Below are positions 1 through 15,915 of a stretch of 22,721 nucleotides of DNA, one piece after another; the stretch's first letter is position 1, and each line of letters opens with the position of its first letter. Origin of the DNA: Mycoplasmoidaceae bacterium (GTDB taxonomy: Bacteria > Bacillota_I > Bacilli_A > Mycoplasmatales > Mycoplasmoidaceae); contig JAKSVN010000013.1 of assembly GCA_024427125.1 (NCBI GenBank), positions 1-22,721 of the forward strand, in the 5' to 3' direction. A program made the translations under genes and the position numbers. Under the pieces are notes generated by a model. The model did not search any database. It worked only from the letters and a program-made list of their open reading frames with translations, and was not told where the DNA came from.

Positions 1-2297
<2,297 letters not shown>

Positions 2298-2304
2298 AAA
2301 GGAG
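2298..2304 (+). promoter_or_regulatory. Ribosome binding site of rpoC
   Basis: AAAGGAG starts directly after the rpoB stop codon and lies 8 nt before the rpoC ATG. It is a strong match to the anti-Shine-Dalgarno sequence and supports the chosen rpoC start. Confidence 0.8.
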
Positions 2305-2312
2305 TAGGAATT

Positions 2313-6197
<3,885 letters not shown>

Positions 6198-6230
6198 TTT
6201 GTACATCTGTGATAAAATAATAATTACAAT

Positions 6231-6237
6231 AGAGGAG
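6231..6237 (+). promoter_or_regulatory. Ribosome binding site of rplM
   Basis: AGAGGAG lies 7 nt before the ATG at 6245 and decides that start over the in-frame Met codons at 6260 and 6302. Confidence 0.7.
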
Positions 6238-6244
6238 AAAACTT

Positions 6245-6688
6245 ATGCAAAAAACAACTATGCTTAAGAAAGAAACAGCAGCAAACAATCGTGTGTGATA
6301 CATGATTGATGCTTCTGGTGTTGTTTTAGGAAAATTAGCTGTAACTGCAGCTAACATTATTCGTGGTAAGAATAAACCAAACTTTACCCCTAATGTTGAC
6401 TGTGGTGACAACCTTATCATTATTAACACTGACAAGGTTATCGTAACAGGTAATAAAGCAACAAAAGAATTTAGATATAACCATTCTGGTTATATTGGTG
6501 GTATCAGAAAAAGATCAATTAAAGAAATGATTGCTAAATATTCTGATGAATTAGTAACAATCGCTGTTAAAGGTATGTTACCTAAAAACAGATTATCTGA
6601 AAAGATCATCAAGAAATTACATGTATACAAAGATGCAGGTAAAGACCACAGCAAACAAAAACCAAAATTAATTAAGGTAGGTAAATAA
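6245..6688 (+). CDS. rplM: 50S ribosomal protein L13
   Basis: Large-subunit ribosomal protein uL13, 147 residues, the usual bacterial length. Seen: [17 protein letters not shown] near the N-terminus (its Trp is a TGA codon at 6297), then [18 protein letters not shown], the segment [18 protein letters not shown], and [22 protein letters not shown], all in the order expected of L13. The start is chosen for the AGAGGAG 7 nt upstream and because it gives full family length. rpsI begins only 2 nt after the TAA, the conserved rplM-rpsI pair in bacteria. The 47-nt gap after rpoC has -10-like TAAAAT and TACAAT hexamers but no convincing promoter, so read-through from rpoBC is plausible. Confidence 0.97.
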
Positions 6689-6690
6689 TC

Positions 6691-7086
6691 ATGGCAACTA
6701 AAATTGAATATAAAGGATTAGGTAGAAGAAAAACTTCTGTTGCAAGAGTATTAATGGTACCAGGAACTGGTAAGATTACCATTAATGGTAAAACTCCTGC
6801 AGAATATTTTCCTAACAAATTAGTAATCCAAGATATGTTACAACCACTTGAAGTTACTAACCAAATGAAGACTTTTGACATTAAAGTCAAAGTTATTGGT
6901 GGTGGCTTTAAGGGCCAAGCTGGAGCAATTAGATTAGGTATTGCTCGTGCTTTAATTGATTGTAATGCTGAACAAAAAACAACATTAAAAAGAGCTAAGT
7001 TGACTACAAGAGATTCACGTGTTAAAGAACGTAAAAAATATGGTAAATACGGCGCACGTAGATCTCCTCAATTTACAAAACGTTAA
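6691..7086 (+). CDS. rpsI: 30S ribosomal protein S9
   Basis: Small-subunit ribosomal protein uS9, 131 residues. Seen: [14 protein letters not shown] at the N-terminus, the central [19 protein letters not shown], and the basic C-terminus [16 protein letters not shown]. In the family this tail enters the decoding region and contacts P-site tRNA through the terminal KR. The gene follows rplM with a 2-nt gap, so the two are probably translated from one mRNA. Two tandem terminators follow the stop codon. Confidence 0.97.
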   Translation: MATKIEYKGLGRRKTSVARVLMVPGTGKITINGKTPAEYFPNKLVIQDMLQPLEVTNQMKTFDIKVKVIGGGFKGQAGAIRLGIARALIDCNAEQKTTLKRAKLTTRDSRVKERKKYGKYGARRSPQFTKR

Positions 7087-7098
7087 TCCCTCTATATT

Positions 7099-7130
7099 AA
7101 AAAGAAGACCTTTTGGTCTTTTTTATTTTT
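7099..7130 (+). terminator. Rho-independent terminator of the rpoBC-rplM-rpsI transcript
   Basis: The arms AAGACC and GGTCTT enclose a TTTT loop, and the stem is extended by a G·U and A-T pairs. A long T-rich run ending in TTTTATTTTT follows. It lies 12 nt after the rpsI stop codon. Confidence 0.85.
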
Positions 7131-7142
7131 GTGCTAAGACTC

Positions 7143-7154
7143 ATACATATGTAT
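7143..7154. repeat. Perfect 12-bp palindrome ATACATATGTAT
   Basis: A self-complementary 12-mer between the two terminators. It could be an operator-type site or chance in AT-rich DNA; nothing in the sequence decides this. Confidence 0.25.
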
Positions 7155-7162
7155 ATACAGAC

Positions 7163-7188
7163 AAAGGCCATCCGGCCTTTTTCTTTTC
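7163..7188 (+). terminator. Second tandem terminator
   Basis: The perfect 7-bp arms AAAGGCC and GGCCTTT flank a 4-nt loop (ATCC), followed by the T-rich TTCTTTTC. It is more GC-rich than the first terminator and would insulate the lipoprotein gene from ribosomal read-through. Confidence 0.8.
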
Positions 7189-7209
7189 ATATATTACATA
7201 TATAGTATG

Positions 7210-7225
7210 TTTTTTTTTTTTTTTT
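7210..7225. repeat. T16 homopolymer in a lipoprotein promoter
   Basis: Sixteen consecutive T lie 14 nt upstream of a perfect TATAAT, occupying the place where a -35 box would sit. In Mycoplasma hyorhinis, homopolymeric tracts in vlp lipoprotein promoters change length and switch expression. The position here suggests a similar role, but that is inference from one sequence. Confidence 0.6.
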
Positions 7226-7239
7226 AGATTGAATATATA

Positions 7240-7245
7240 TATAAT
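7240..7245 (+). promoter_or_regulatory. -10 box of the lipoprotein gene
   Basis: A consensus TATAAT 25 nt before the ATG. A -35 element at normal 17-nt spacing would lie inside the T16 tract. The mRNA would have a short leader carrying AAGGAG at 7258-7263. Confidence 0.55.
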
Positions 7246-7270
7246 AAGAAATATTTTAAGGAGTAATAAA

Positions 7271-8065
7271 ATGAAAATAATTAAATTATTAACCCCTATA
7301 TTTACATTAGCCACAACTACATCTGTAGTTATGCCATTAGTTGCTTGTAACAAAGATGAACACAAAGATCCTGTTGATCCAACAAAAATTGTTGATGTAA
7401 AAGTAGTAAATACTGATGAATATGTTAAGTTGGACAAGGAACAAGCTGAAAAAGGCAAAAGGTTTGAAGCACATGTTAACTATGTTTGTTCATTTGCATT
7501 AGATAGTATTATTGTTAAAAACGGTGAAAAAGCATTAACTCCAGACGAAGATTTCACATTTAGTTATATTACCCACCTTTTAGTAATTAAAGAAGGCGTA
7601 ATTACTGATACAATTAGTATTCAATTAGAATTTTCATATGTTACAGTTGATATTGCTAAATACCGAACATATGGTCATGGTGAAAACATGATATCAGCCG
7701 ATGCAATAAATGTAACTAACAGCGAGAGAGAGTTCACTTTATATATGAATTTAGACTATAGTAATTGACCAAGTGCTAACTTTCCAAATTTGTACGATGT
7801 ACAAACTGAAGATACTGTAATACCAAATTATGCTACAATTATTAGTTGTTCTTGTATTTATGCAGATGGCATTGGTGCTGATAAAGACGAAAATAATGTT
7901 ACTATTGATCGACTTGCTGATACTCCAAATGTAATGAAAATGACACTAACTAATGGAGCACAAATATCAACTGATTCTAATATTTGTCTAGAAATTAAAT
8001 GTAAATTTCCTTTAAGACGAACAAATTACCGATTTGTTGGTTGATACCAAGGACATGTTTGATAA
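7271..8065 (+). CDS. Putative small surface lipoprotein, function unknown
   Basis: 264 residues. The N-terminus has a short basic start (MKIIK), a hydrophobic stretch and the lipobox L23-V24-A25-C26, so the protein should be exported, lipidated at Cys26 and held on the outer face of the membrane. The mature part is beta-rich in appearance, with no recognised family, and ends with Trp residues encoded by TGA at 8042 and 8060 just before TAA. Another TGA-Trp lies at 7766. The start is set by AAGGAG 7 nt upstream; the frame stays open further upstream but crosses the terminators, so earlier starts are unlikely. The gene stands alone between terminators, and its promoter holds the T16 tract, which makes on/off or graded expression plausible. 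The 183 nt before it hold two terminators, a palindrome and this promoter. Confidence 0.85.
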
Positions 8066-8068
8066 AAT

Positions 8069-8099
8069 AAAAACAGGCAGGTGCCTGTTTTTCTTTTGA
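8069..8099. terminator. Bidirectional terminator between convergent genes
   Basis: Eleven-bp arms AAAAACAGGCA and TGCCTGTTTTT flank GG. T-rich sequence follows on the + strand and A-rich sequence precedes it, giving a U-run on the - strand too. It serves the lipoprotein gene (+) and, from the other side, the membrane-protein gene (-). Confidence 0.85.
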
Positions 8100-8106
8100 A
8101 CAATGA

Positions 8107-8523
8107 TTATTTTTTCTTGTCTTTCTTCATTGTTGTTCTAGATCTCATTACTTCACCAGCAGTTTGAGTTTTATATACTCTTTTACCACTTAAAGCTGAG
8201 CTTTCTAGTTTCTTATTAGTCTTAATTACATTCTTAGGTGATCTAATTGTAAAGACTAGAACAACAGATGTAATTCCTAGGATTGCAATGATAATTGCAT
8301 ATACTAGCATACCAATACCCATTCCGGTTAATTTATTATCTTCAGTAAATCATGCTCAAGGTGAGTCTGGATTTTTTTCTACTTTCATTAGACTAAAGAA
8401 AGTTACAATAATAAAACCAATTAAAGCAACTATTTCTACTAATAATAGAATTTTCTTTAGAGCGTAACTTTGGTTAATCTTTTTGATTAAGCTTTGACGC
8501 TCTGTATTTTTAATAAATGCCAT
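8107..8523 (-). CDS. Hypothetical membrane protein with two transmembrane helices
   Basis: 138 residues, family not recognised. There are two clear hydrophobic segments at about residues 25-45 and 68-92, joined by a short acidic, Trp-containing loop (PDSPWAWFTEDN, both Trp from TGA). The N-terminus and the long C-terminal tail are strongly basic, ending KKDKKK, so both ends probably face the cytoplasm. The start ATG has AGGAG 5 nt upstream. Upstream, a (TA)n run and a TATAAT at 8547-8552 directly follow the ftsY terminator, so the gene probably has its own promoter. A bidirectional terminator lies after the stop. The basic tail could contact nucleic acid or ribosomes, but nothing proves this. 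Confidence 0.75.
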
Positions 8524-8533
8524 ATTTTCTCCT

Positions 8534-8552
8534 TATATATATATATATTATA
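8534..8552 (-). promoter_or_regulatory. Promoter region with (TA)n repeat
   Basis: On the - strand, TATAAT (8552-8547) runs directly into an alternating TA tract of 15 nt that leads to AGGAG and the ATG at 8523. No -35 box is evident. The predicted transcription start falls within the TA tract. Confidence 0.4.
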
Positions 8553-8559
8553 AGTCAAG

Positions 8560-8580
8560 AAAAAACAGGCACTGCCTGTT
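8560..8580 (-). terminator. Terminator of the Asp23-fakA-plsX-rnc-smc-ftsY operon
   Basis: Read on the - strand: AACAGGC, a 3-nt loop, GCCTGTT, then six U. The ftsY stop codon TAA overlaps the first arm, so the terminator begins inside the end of the gene. Confidence 0.85.
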
Positions 8581-9613
8581 ATTCTTTATCTAGACCGAAA
8601 TCTTTAGTCAAACCAATTGCAAATTGTTCTATATCAAATGGTTGTAAGTCATTATATGTTTCACCCAAACCTATAAATTTAACTGGGATATTGAAGTTAT
8701 CTTTAATTGCTAAGATGATTCCACCTTTTGATGTTGAATCCATTTTAGTTAAAATAATACCAGTTAACTTTGTTACTTCAGAGAAAGCTTTAGCTTGAAC
8801 TATACCTGATTGTCCAGTTGTTGCATCTAGCACTAATAATGATTCACAAGGTTGGTTAGGATTAAACTTCTTAATGACTTTATCAATTTTTTTAAGTTCA
8901 TTCATAAGATTAATCTTATTTTGTAATCTACCTGATGTATCACATAGGACAACATCAATCTTATTTTCATTTGCTCATTTAACACCTTCATAAATAACTG
9001 AGGCTGGATCTTGGTTGGCTACTTTTGGTTTAAAGCATTGAATGTTTAATCTTTGCGCTCAAATATCCAATTGTTCTACAGCACCTGCACGATAAGTATC
9101 GCCAGCTATTAAACAAACTTTCATTCCTTTATCTAAAAGATAATGAGCTATTTTAGCTATAGATGTTGTTTTTCCTACACCATTAACTCCAGAAACTAGA
9201 ATTACATTAGTTTCACCTTGTTTTAGGTTTAAACCATTATCAATGATGGTATCTTGAATGTAATATACAAAGATTTTATCAATAATAATTTGTTTAACTA
9301 ATGAAGCATCCTCCACATTTTGGAATTTAATTTCATCTTCAATAGCTTGCATAATTTTTGTTGTAGCACCTGTACCAACATCAAAACCAATAAGCATTTC
9401 TTCTATGCTTTCAAGCATAGCAGCATCTACTTTTTTATGTTCTTTGACTAGATCATCTAAAGCAGATTTAAATACACCATTAGATTTTTTCAAACCCTCA
9501 TCAAATGTTTTTTGATCAACTTGTGCTATTTGAGTGGTTTGTTCAATCTTAGCAGCTGTCTTTTCTGCTTTTCTTTTTCTAATTTTGTTAATTAAATTCT
9601 TTAAAAAACCCAT
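8579..9613 (-). CDS. ftsY: Signal recognition particle receptor FtsY
   Basis: SRP receptor GTPase, 344 residues, that docks SRP-ribosome complexes at the membrane. A short basic N-terminal segment (GFLKNLINKIRKRKAEK) fits membrane binding, then an N domain, then the NG GTPase domain. Motifs seen in order: the P-loop GVNGVGKTTSIAK, DTYRAGAVEQLD, the DTSGR switch, TKMDSTSKGG, and the closing GLGE..NDLQPF. The large acidic A domain of the E. coli protein is absent, as is usual in Gram-positives and Mollicutes. The start ATG overlaps the smc stop by one nucleotide (TAATG), indicating translational coupling. Some Trp residues are TGA-coded. It is the last gene of the six-gene operon. Confidence 0.97.
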
Positions 9614-12558
9614 TATTGATTATCGTTTCCAAATTCTGATTTAGCATGTGCTAAAGTTACTTTATACATATTAGTGATACCTTTAATTTGCATTGTAGCA
9701 CCAAATAAGCTATCACATCTTTCCATTGTACCTGGACGGTGTGTAATTACTAAGAATTGAGTGTTATCACTATTCTTTTTAATAATATTACCAAATCTTT
9801 CTACGTTAGCAGGGTCTAGAGCAGATTCTGCTTCATCTAGAACTACTAATGGGAAGTTGTGAACCTTTAAGATAGCAAATAATACAGATAATGCTACTAA
9901 AGACTTTTCACCACCAGATAATAAGTTTAACGTAGTTATCTTCTTACCAGGAGGTACAGCAGTTACTTCAATACCAGAGTCTAAGATATTATTTGGATCA
10001 GTGTATTGAACAGAAGCTGTTCCACCACCAAATAGGTAACCAAATACAATTGGTAATTCTTTATTAACCTTTTCAATTGTTTCTCTAAAGCTATTTCTTG
10101 CTTTGTTGTCAAGTTCAGCAATAGCTTTTTCAATTGTATCCTTAGCATCAATAAGTTCCTTGTGTTGAACAGATAAAGAATCATATTCTTTTTGTTTTTC
10201 TTCAAGTTCTTTTAATGCTTCCATATTAATAGCACCAATTTGATCTAATTCAAATCTTAGTTGTTGAATTGTGTCATGTGCTTGAACATCTGACATTGGA
10301 AGTTCCTTATTATAGTTAGCTATAGCATTTTCTACAGTCATACGGTACTCAGTAGAAATTCTACTCTTAGCATTTTCAATAATAGCTTTAGCTTTTTCCA
10401 AATCAATTTCAGCATGAGCTTGTTCTGCATTAGCTTTATTAACTAAAGATCTTGTTTCATCAAGTCTAGCTTGATAGTCATCAGCAATTTGTCTATTTGT
10501 TTGTTTTGTTGCTCTTGCTACATTTAGATCTTGAACAATCTTATCTTTCTTTATTTGTAGTGAAGCAAGTTCTTTTGTAATTTCATCAACTGAATCAGCT
10601 TTTGCTTCTTCTTTAGATGTTTTATCTAGTTGGTCAAAGTCAGCTTGGTATCTTAACAATGAAGCCTCAATGTTTTTAATTCTTTCCTCATAAGAAGAAA
10701 CTAAAACTTTCTTTTCATTTAATTTGTTATCAGTTTCTTTTAATGCTGATGCAAACTTAGCTTGTTCCACTCTTGCTTCAGAACATTGTTTTGTTAAATC
10801 AGCAATTTCTTTTTCTAATGATTCTTTGTTTTCTTTTAAATTAAAGACAGGTGCAAATTTAGCTTTGCTATATCCACCAGTGATGGCACCACCAACTGAA
10901 ATGTTTTGTCCATCAAGTGTAACAACTTGATAAGCTGATTGTGTATATTTCGAAATAGTAATAGCAGAGTTCAAATCTTGAGAGATTAAGATTCTGCCTA
11001 ATAACATACTAAATAGGTCAGCATATTTCATATCATAAGAAATAAGCTTATCAGCTGTGTCAATATAACCTTCTAGTTGTTTAACTACTAATGCATGTTC
11101 TTCTCTTAAAGGTCTTGATTTAACTAAAGTTAATGGTAAGAATGTAGCTTTACCAGCTTTGTTATTTTTTAAGAAGTCAATAGCATATTTAGCATCATCT
11201 TCATTTTCAGTAATAACAAAGTTGCTACTTCTGCCTAATGCTAGTGTAATAGCTGTTTCATATTGTTTATCTACTGTTACAAAGTCTTTAACTGTACCAA
11301 CAATACCATGTAATGCTTTTTTATTTTCCATTACTGTTCTTGTTCCAGCTTCATTAACATATTCATTATCAAGCTTGTCTTCAACAGCTCTTAGTTTGTA
11401 ACCTAGTTCACTTATCTTATTTGATAAAGTAACTACTTTGCTTGTTGCATTATCATTTTTAACTTGTTGATCATTCTTTATTTCTTCATAACCAGCAATT
11501 TCATCATCAAGCTTAGATTTGTTTTCTTGAGCAGTCTTTAAATCAAACTTACAGTTTGAAATAATTTGTTTTAGTGCTTGTGCTTTCTTTTTAGCAGAAC
11601 CAGTTGATAAATCATTTTGTAGGTTTGATTCAATAGCGGACTTCTTGATTTCCAATTTATTAATCTCTTGAATAATGTTTGCAAACTTAGTATTAAATTC
11701 TTCAACTTCTGCATCAGATTGATTTGCTTTTTCTTTAACATCAATTAATTGTTTGCTTACAGTTTCAATATCAGCTTCATTAGAAGTTACAATTTGTTTG
11801 TTTCTTGCAATGATAGCTTTTAACTCTCCAAGCTTAGCTTGGCTGAAAGAAATATCTTTAACTAGGACAACTAGTTCAAGTTCCATTAATTGTTTTTTCT
11901 TTTCTTGGTAAATTTTAGCTTTCTCTACTTGTTTAGATAACTTCTTAATGTCTTTTTCAAGAATAGAAACATAATCAGATACTCTATTAAGGTTAGCTGT
12001 TGCTCTTTCTAGTTCAGATAAACTATCTTGTTTTTTCTTTGCATACAATCCAATACCAGCAGCATCCTCAAAGATTTTTCTTCTTTCTTCAGGTTTAGCT
12101 TCTACGAATCATTGAACTGTACCTTGTGAAATAATACCTAATGATCCCTTAGTTAATCCAGTATCAAGGAATAATTCATTAATATCCTTTAGACGACAAG
12201 GTTCATTATTAATGAAATATTCATTATCTCCTTCATTTCTTGTTAGTTTTCTAGTTACTGTTACTTCTTTTAAATCAGAGTGAAGAATTTTATTTGAGTT
12301 ATCAAAAGTTAAAGATACTAATGCATAATCACTACCATCTTTATCTTTTGAACCGTGGAAGATAATATCACTAGAGCTTTTTCCTCTAAGTGCTTTTTTA
12401 GATTGTTCACCTAAAACTCATTTAATAGCATCTACGATGTTTGATTTTCCTGAACCGTTAGGACCAACAACACCAACCATTGAATCTTTGAATGATAATT
12501 CAATTGGGTTAGCAAATGATTTAAATCCTACAGCTTTAAATTTTTTAAGAAATAGCAT
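9613..12558 (-). CDS. smc: Chromosome segregation protein SMC
   Basis: Condensin-type ATPase, 981 residues, similar to the shortened SMC proteins of mycoplasmas. Seen: the Walker A motif GPNGSGKS at residues 32-39; long heptad-rich coiled coils; a hinge at about residues 415-560 including [10 protein letters not shown] and [13 protein letters not shown]; a second coiled coil; the C-motif [18 protein letters not shown] at about residue 880; and the Walker B motif [12 protein letters not shown] at about residue 905. The two coiled-coil arms pair so that the head domains join. The start is 1 nt after the rnc stop, with GGAAGG-type purines within the end of rnc as the likely ribosome binding site. 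The stop overlaps the ftsY start. In-frame TGA codons encode Trp (for example in AIKWVLGEQ). Confidence 0.97.
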
Positions 12559-12559
12559 A

Positions 12560-13246
12560 TTATCTTCCTTCCTTCACTAGTTTTGAATAAGCTTCCTTAG
12601 CAGCAGCTTTTTCTGCAATTTTTTTATTTTGACCTATTCCCTTACCATAGGTAATCTTTCCAACTTTTAAAATTGCTTCAAAACTATTTGGACCAAGTTG
12701 CTTAGTATGATACATAGCATTCTTAGTGTTATGTTTCATTAAGGCTTCTTGAACTAGTGTTTTGTAATCAAGAGCACTATTCATAACACTTTCATCACTA
12801 TATTTAAATAATGTTTTATTTAATAATTTTCTGATTGGTTCAATTCCACAATCTAAATAGATAGCACCAACTAATGATTCAAAACAATCTTCTAAAATTT
12901 TATCTGTTGCAGATTTAGAAGCACCAACACCTAATAAAAGAAAGTTTTGCATTCCTAATTGCTTTGCAATTGATGTTTCAGTGTTTGAACAAACTAGTCT
13001 CTTTCTATATATTGTTAAATCACCTTCATGCTTATTAGGATATTTTTTATATAAGTGATCAGCTGCTAGAAAACCTAGAATACTATCACCTAGATATTCT
13101 AATCTTTGGTATGAATAATTTTGATGGTGTTCATTTGCATATGAACGATGTGTAAGAGCCTCGATATAAAGAGAAATGTTCTTAGGAGTAATTCCTAAGG
13201 AATTTCTTAATCATGCTTGTAGTTCTTGCAAATAATTCTTATTCAT
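12560..13246 (-). CDS. rnc: Ribonuclease III
   Basis: Double-strand-specific endoribonuclease, 228 residues, for rRNA and mRNA processing. The catalytic domain has the signature [13 protein letters not shown] and the second acidic motif [16 protein letters not shown], giving the expected Glu/Asp metal ligands. The C-terminal double-stranded-RNA-binding domain runs from YKTLVQEAL to [11 protein letters not shown]. The ATG at 13246 gives a normal-length N-terminus with LTHRSYANE; a Trp at residue 12 is TGA. The start lies inside the end of plsX (8-nt overlap), and smc begins 1 nt after the stop. The rnc-smc-ftsY order is conserved in Firmicutes. Confidence 0.96.
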
Positions 13247-14216
13247 ATTTAATTTCTTTAATGTTATGTAATAAATTGTTGTTTACACAATCATATGCCA
13301 TTCTTAAAGCAGCATAGAATTGTTTAGCATCTGCTGAACCATGTGTTTTAATAGCAATACCATTTGCTCCTAAAACAATTGCTCCTGCATTATTACGGTA
13401 ATCAAATGTTTTGGTTAGAGTTAGGATAATAGGAACACTAAATGCAGCTCCTAATCAATTTCATGGTTTCTTATAACCATTTTTTAAAATATGGCTGACA
13501 GATTTTAATGATCCTTCAAGTGCTTTAAGACAAATATTTCCACTAAAGCCATCGCATACACAAATATCTACTGTTCCATCTAATAAACCTTTAGGTTCAA
13601 CAAAACCAATGAAGTTAAGTTGTTTATTCTTAGATAGTAAATCATAAGCTTCTTGATGATATGCAAAACCTTTATGATGTTCTGTACCAATATTTAATAC
13701 ACCAATTCTAGGTGAATTAATTTTTCTTACTAATCTTGCATATTCATTAGCCATTAAGGCAAAGTTATATAAATCAACTCCATCAACATTTATGTTGGCT
13801 CCAACATCAATCATGTTAAATCCAACTTTATTGATTGTTGGAATAAAAGGCATAAAACCAAATTTATCAACACTATTAATAGATCCTAATGTTGTTTTAA
13901 CTAAAGGAACAAAGCAAGATGTGCTTCCAGCAGAAACAACTGCATCAGCTTCTTTATCTTTAACTAAGTTAATAGCAGCTTGCATTGATGTTCCTTTTTT
14001 TCTTAAAGCTGTTATAGGAGTATCATTCATGTCAATAACTTCATCAGCATTAACAACTGTAAAATGATCATTAGGTTTAAGTAGAGGATTAATTATTTCC
14101 TTCTTACCTACAAGAATAACTTTTGCTCCAGCAAAGTCTTTGCAAAACTTTCTTGCAGCATTAATTGCTTCACTTGTTTTATTTTCAAAACCCATTACAT
14201 CTAAAGCGATTTTCAT
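13239..14216 (-). CDS. plsX: Phosphate acyltransferase PlsX
   Basis: Interconverts acyl-ACP or acyl-phosphate at the membrane to supply PlsY with acyl-phosphate, 325 residues. Seen: the N-terminal MKIALDVMG, TPITALRKKGTSMQAAINLVKDKEADAVVSAGST, MIDVGANINVD, VLNIGTEHHKG and DICVCDGFSGNICLKALEG, all PlsX landmarks; the C-terminus has ALRMAYDCV. The usual SAGNTGAL segment reads SAGSTSCF, a small departure. Two TGA-Trp codons occur near 13456-13463. The gene starts 7 nt after the fakA stop and overlaps rnc by 8 nt. In Bacillus the genes fabD, fabG and acpP stand between plsX and rnc; here they are missing, consistent with use of scavenged fatty acids. Confidence 0.95.
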
Positions 14217-14223
14217 AATATTC

Positions 14224-15915
14224 CTACTTAGTTACTCCAATGTAATAATGATATGTTGATTGGTTGCCTTGAATAATAATCGGTTTAACCAAATATTTTT
14301 CATTGATGTATTTGTACATCTTGTTAACTTCTTCCATTGTTCCATCTTTACCATAGATGATAACAGCACTTCTTGGTCTTCTAATGTCACCAAAGATTTC
14401 ATCAATCATTCTAGTAGTAACATTAGATTCATGTTTACTGTTAGTAACGATGTCTTTATTTCTAACACCAATAAAGTCACCAAATCTGATATTTAAATTT
14501 TTATATCTAATGTTCTTAACTGATTTAGAAATCTTACATGATTCACAGTTTTTAAATGCTCTGAACATTTCCTTCACAATATCATTTGTTTCTAATTCAG
14601 GGTTGAAACTTAAACAAGTTAAATAACTTGTAGCTATATCTTTACAAGGAATAATTTCTATTCTCTTACTCTTTCTAGGGAATAGTTTCTTTGCTTGCTC
14701 TGCAGCCATTAAAATATTTCCATTGTCAGTTACAACAACAACATTATTACTTTTAGCAGATTTAATTAAATCATAGAATTGTTGAATTGTTGGATTTCCA
14801 ATATCTTCACAATTAATACAATTAGTGATACCAAATTCAGTACCATATACATTCTTCATAGTTTGACTAGGAACTGTAGCAACAACTTTGGTTGCATTAG
14901 TAATTTCATTATCTGAACGATATGAACTTTCAAGTTCTTCCAGAGATGTTCCTTTATTCTTCATCATGAATTGTAAGGTCATGTTTTCAATTTTTACTTT
15001 AGTAAATTCACCAAACTTACTTGCAAATTCAAGTAAACGATATGGTTGAATAACATGAATATGTACTTTTACAATATCATCATCTTTAACATATACGAAA
15101 CAGTCACCCATTTCTTGTATTCTTTTTTTGAAGTAAATTTCATCAAATCTAGATTTCTTAGGTTGATCAGTTGTAACTCTAGAACCAATCTTCATGATAA
15201 ATTCAGTACAGTAACCAAAACCTTCATTGTCATCAATAAAGTTTTTGTTGATAGCTGTTTGCTTTGATTCATCTTGTTTCTTCTCAACAGGTTTAGCATT
15301 TGGATGCAATAGTGCTTCCTTCATTCCTTCGATGAAGACAGTTAAACCATAACCACCAGAGTCAACTACACCTACTTCTTTTAATTGAATTAAAAAGTCA
15401 GGAGTCTTATCAAGGATAATCTTTGCTTGTTTATGAGCAAAGTCAAAGAATTCTTCAATTGTTTGAAACTTACCATTAGCTTCAACTAATTTTTCTGATG
15501 TAACTCTAATTACAGTAAGAATAGTTCCTTCTACTGGAGTAGCAACAGATTTGTATGCATATTCTTTTGCTGCTGTAAAAGCTTTTATTAGATCTGAAAT
15601 ACTAGCTTCTTTTTGTCCTGCAGCAAAAGCTGAGCTAAATCCTTTAAAGATTTGAGACATAATAACACCAGAGTTTCCTCTAGCATTCATTAATAACCCT
15701 CTAGCAAATGCTTTAGCTAGTGTAGATAAATCATCAGTTTCAAGATCTTTGATTGATTCTCAAGCACCTTCAGTAGTAATTTTTAAGTTAGTTCCTGTAT
15801 CACCATCTGGTACTGGGAACACATTTAGTTCATCAATGTACTCAAAATTATTACCTACATAGGTAACACCATTGTTAAACAATGCTTTTAATGTTTTAGT
15901 ATTTAAAGAAGTCAT
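14224..15915 (-). CDS. fakA: Fatty acid kinase ATP-binding subunit FakA (DhaL/DegV-linked, YloV-like)
   Basis: 563 residues. FakA phosphorylates fatty acids presented by a FakB (DegV-type) carrier, giving acyl-phosphate for PlsX/PlsY. The N-terminal DhaL domain shows NVFPVPDGDTGTN with the metal-binding D37 and D39, then NARGNSGVIMSQIFKGF; the middle has GVVDSGGYGLTVFIEG. The C-terminal part holds CINCEDIG and VVVTDNGNILMAA, as in YloV. The start overlaps the stop of the Asp23-like gene by 1 nt (TAATG). A TGA-Trp lies early in the gene (EGAWESI). plsX follows after 7 nt. No fakB is in this window. Confidence 0.93.

Noticed and set aside
7019..7270. The lipoprotein reading frame stays open upstream of 7271, inside rpsI and through the terminators.
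   Set aside because: It crosses two terminators and the promoter, and the AAGGAG plus signal peptide place the start at 7271.
7019..8044. Apparent premature stops (TGA) in the small lipoprotein gene, suggesting a pseudogene.
   Set aside because: TGA encodes Trp throughout the window, including in rpoB and rpoC, so these are sense codons.
11159..11401. Several + strand frames of 60-90 codons antisense to smc, plsX and fakA.
   Set aside because: They have no ribosome binding sites and unnatural composition, and they mirror highly conserved genes on the other strand.
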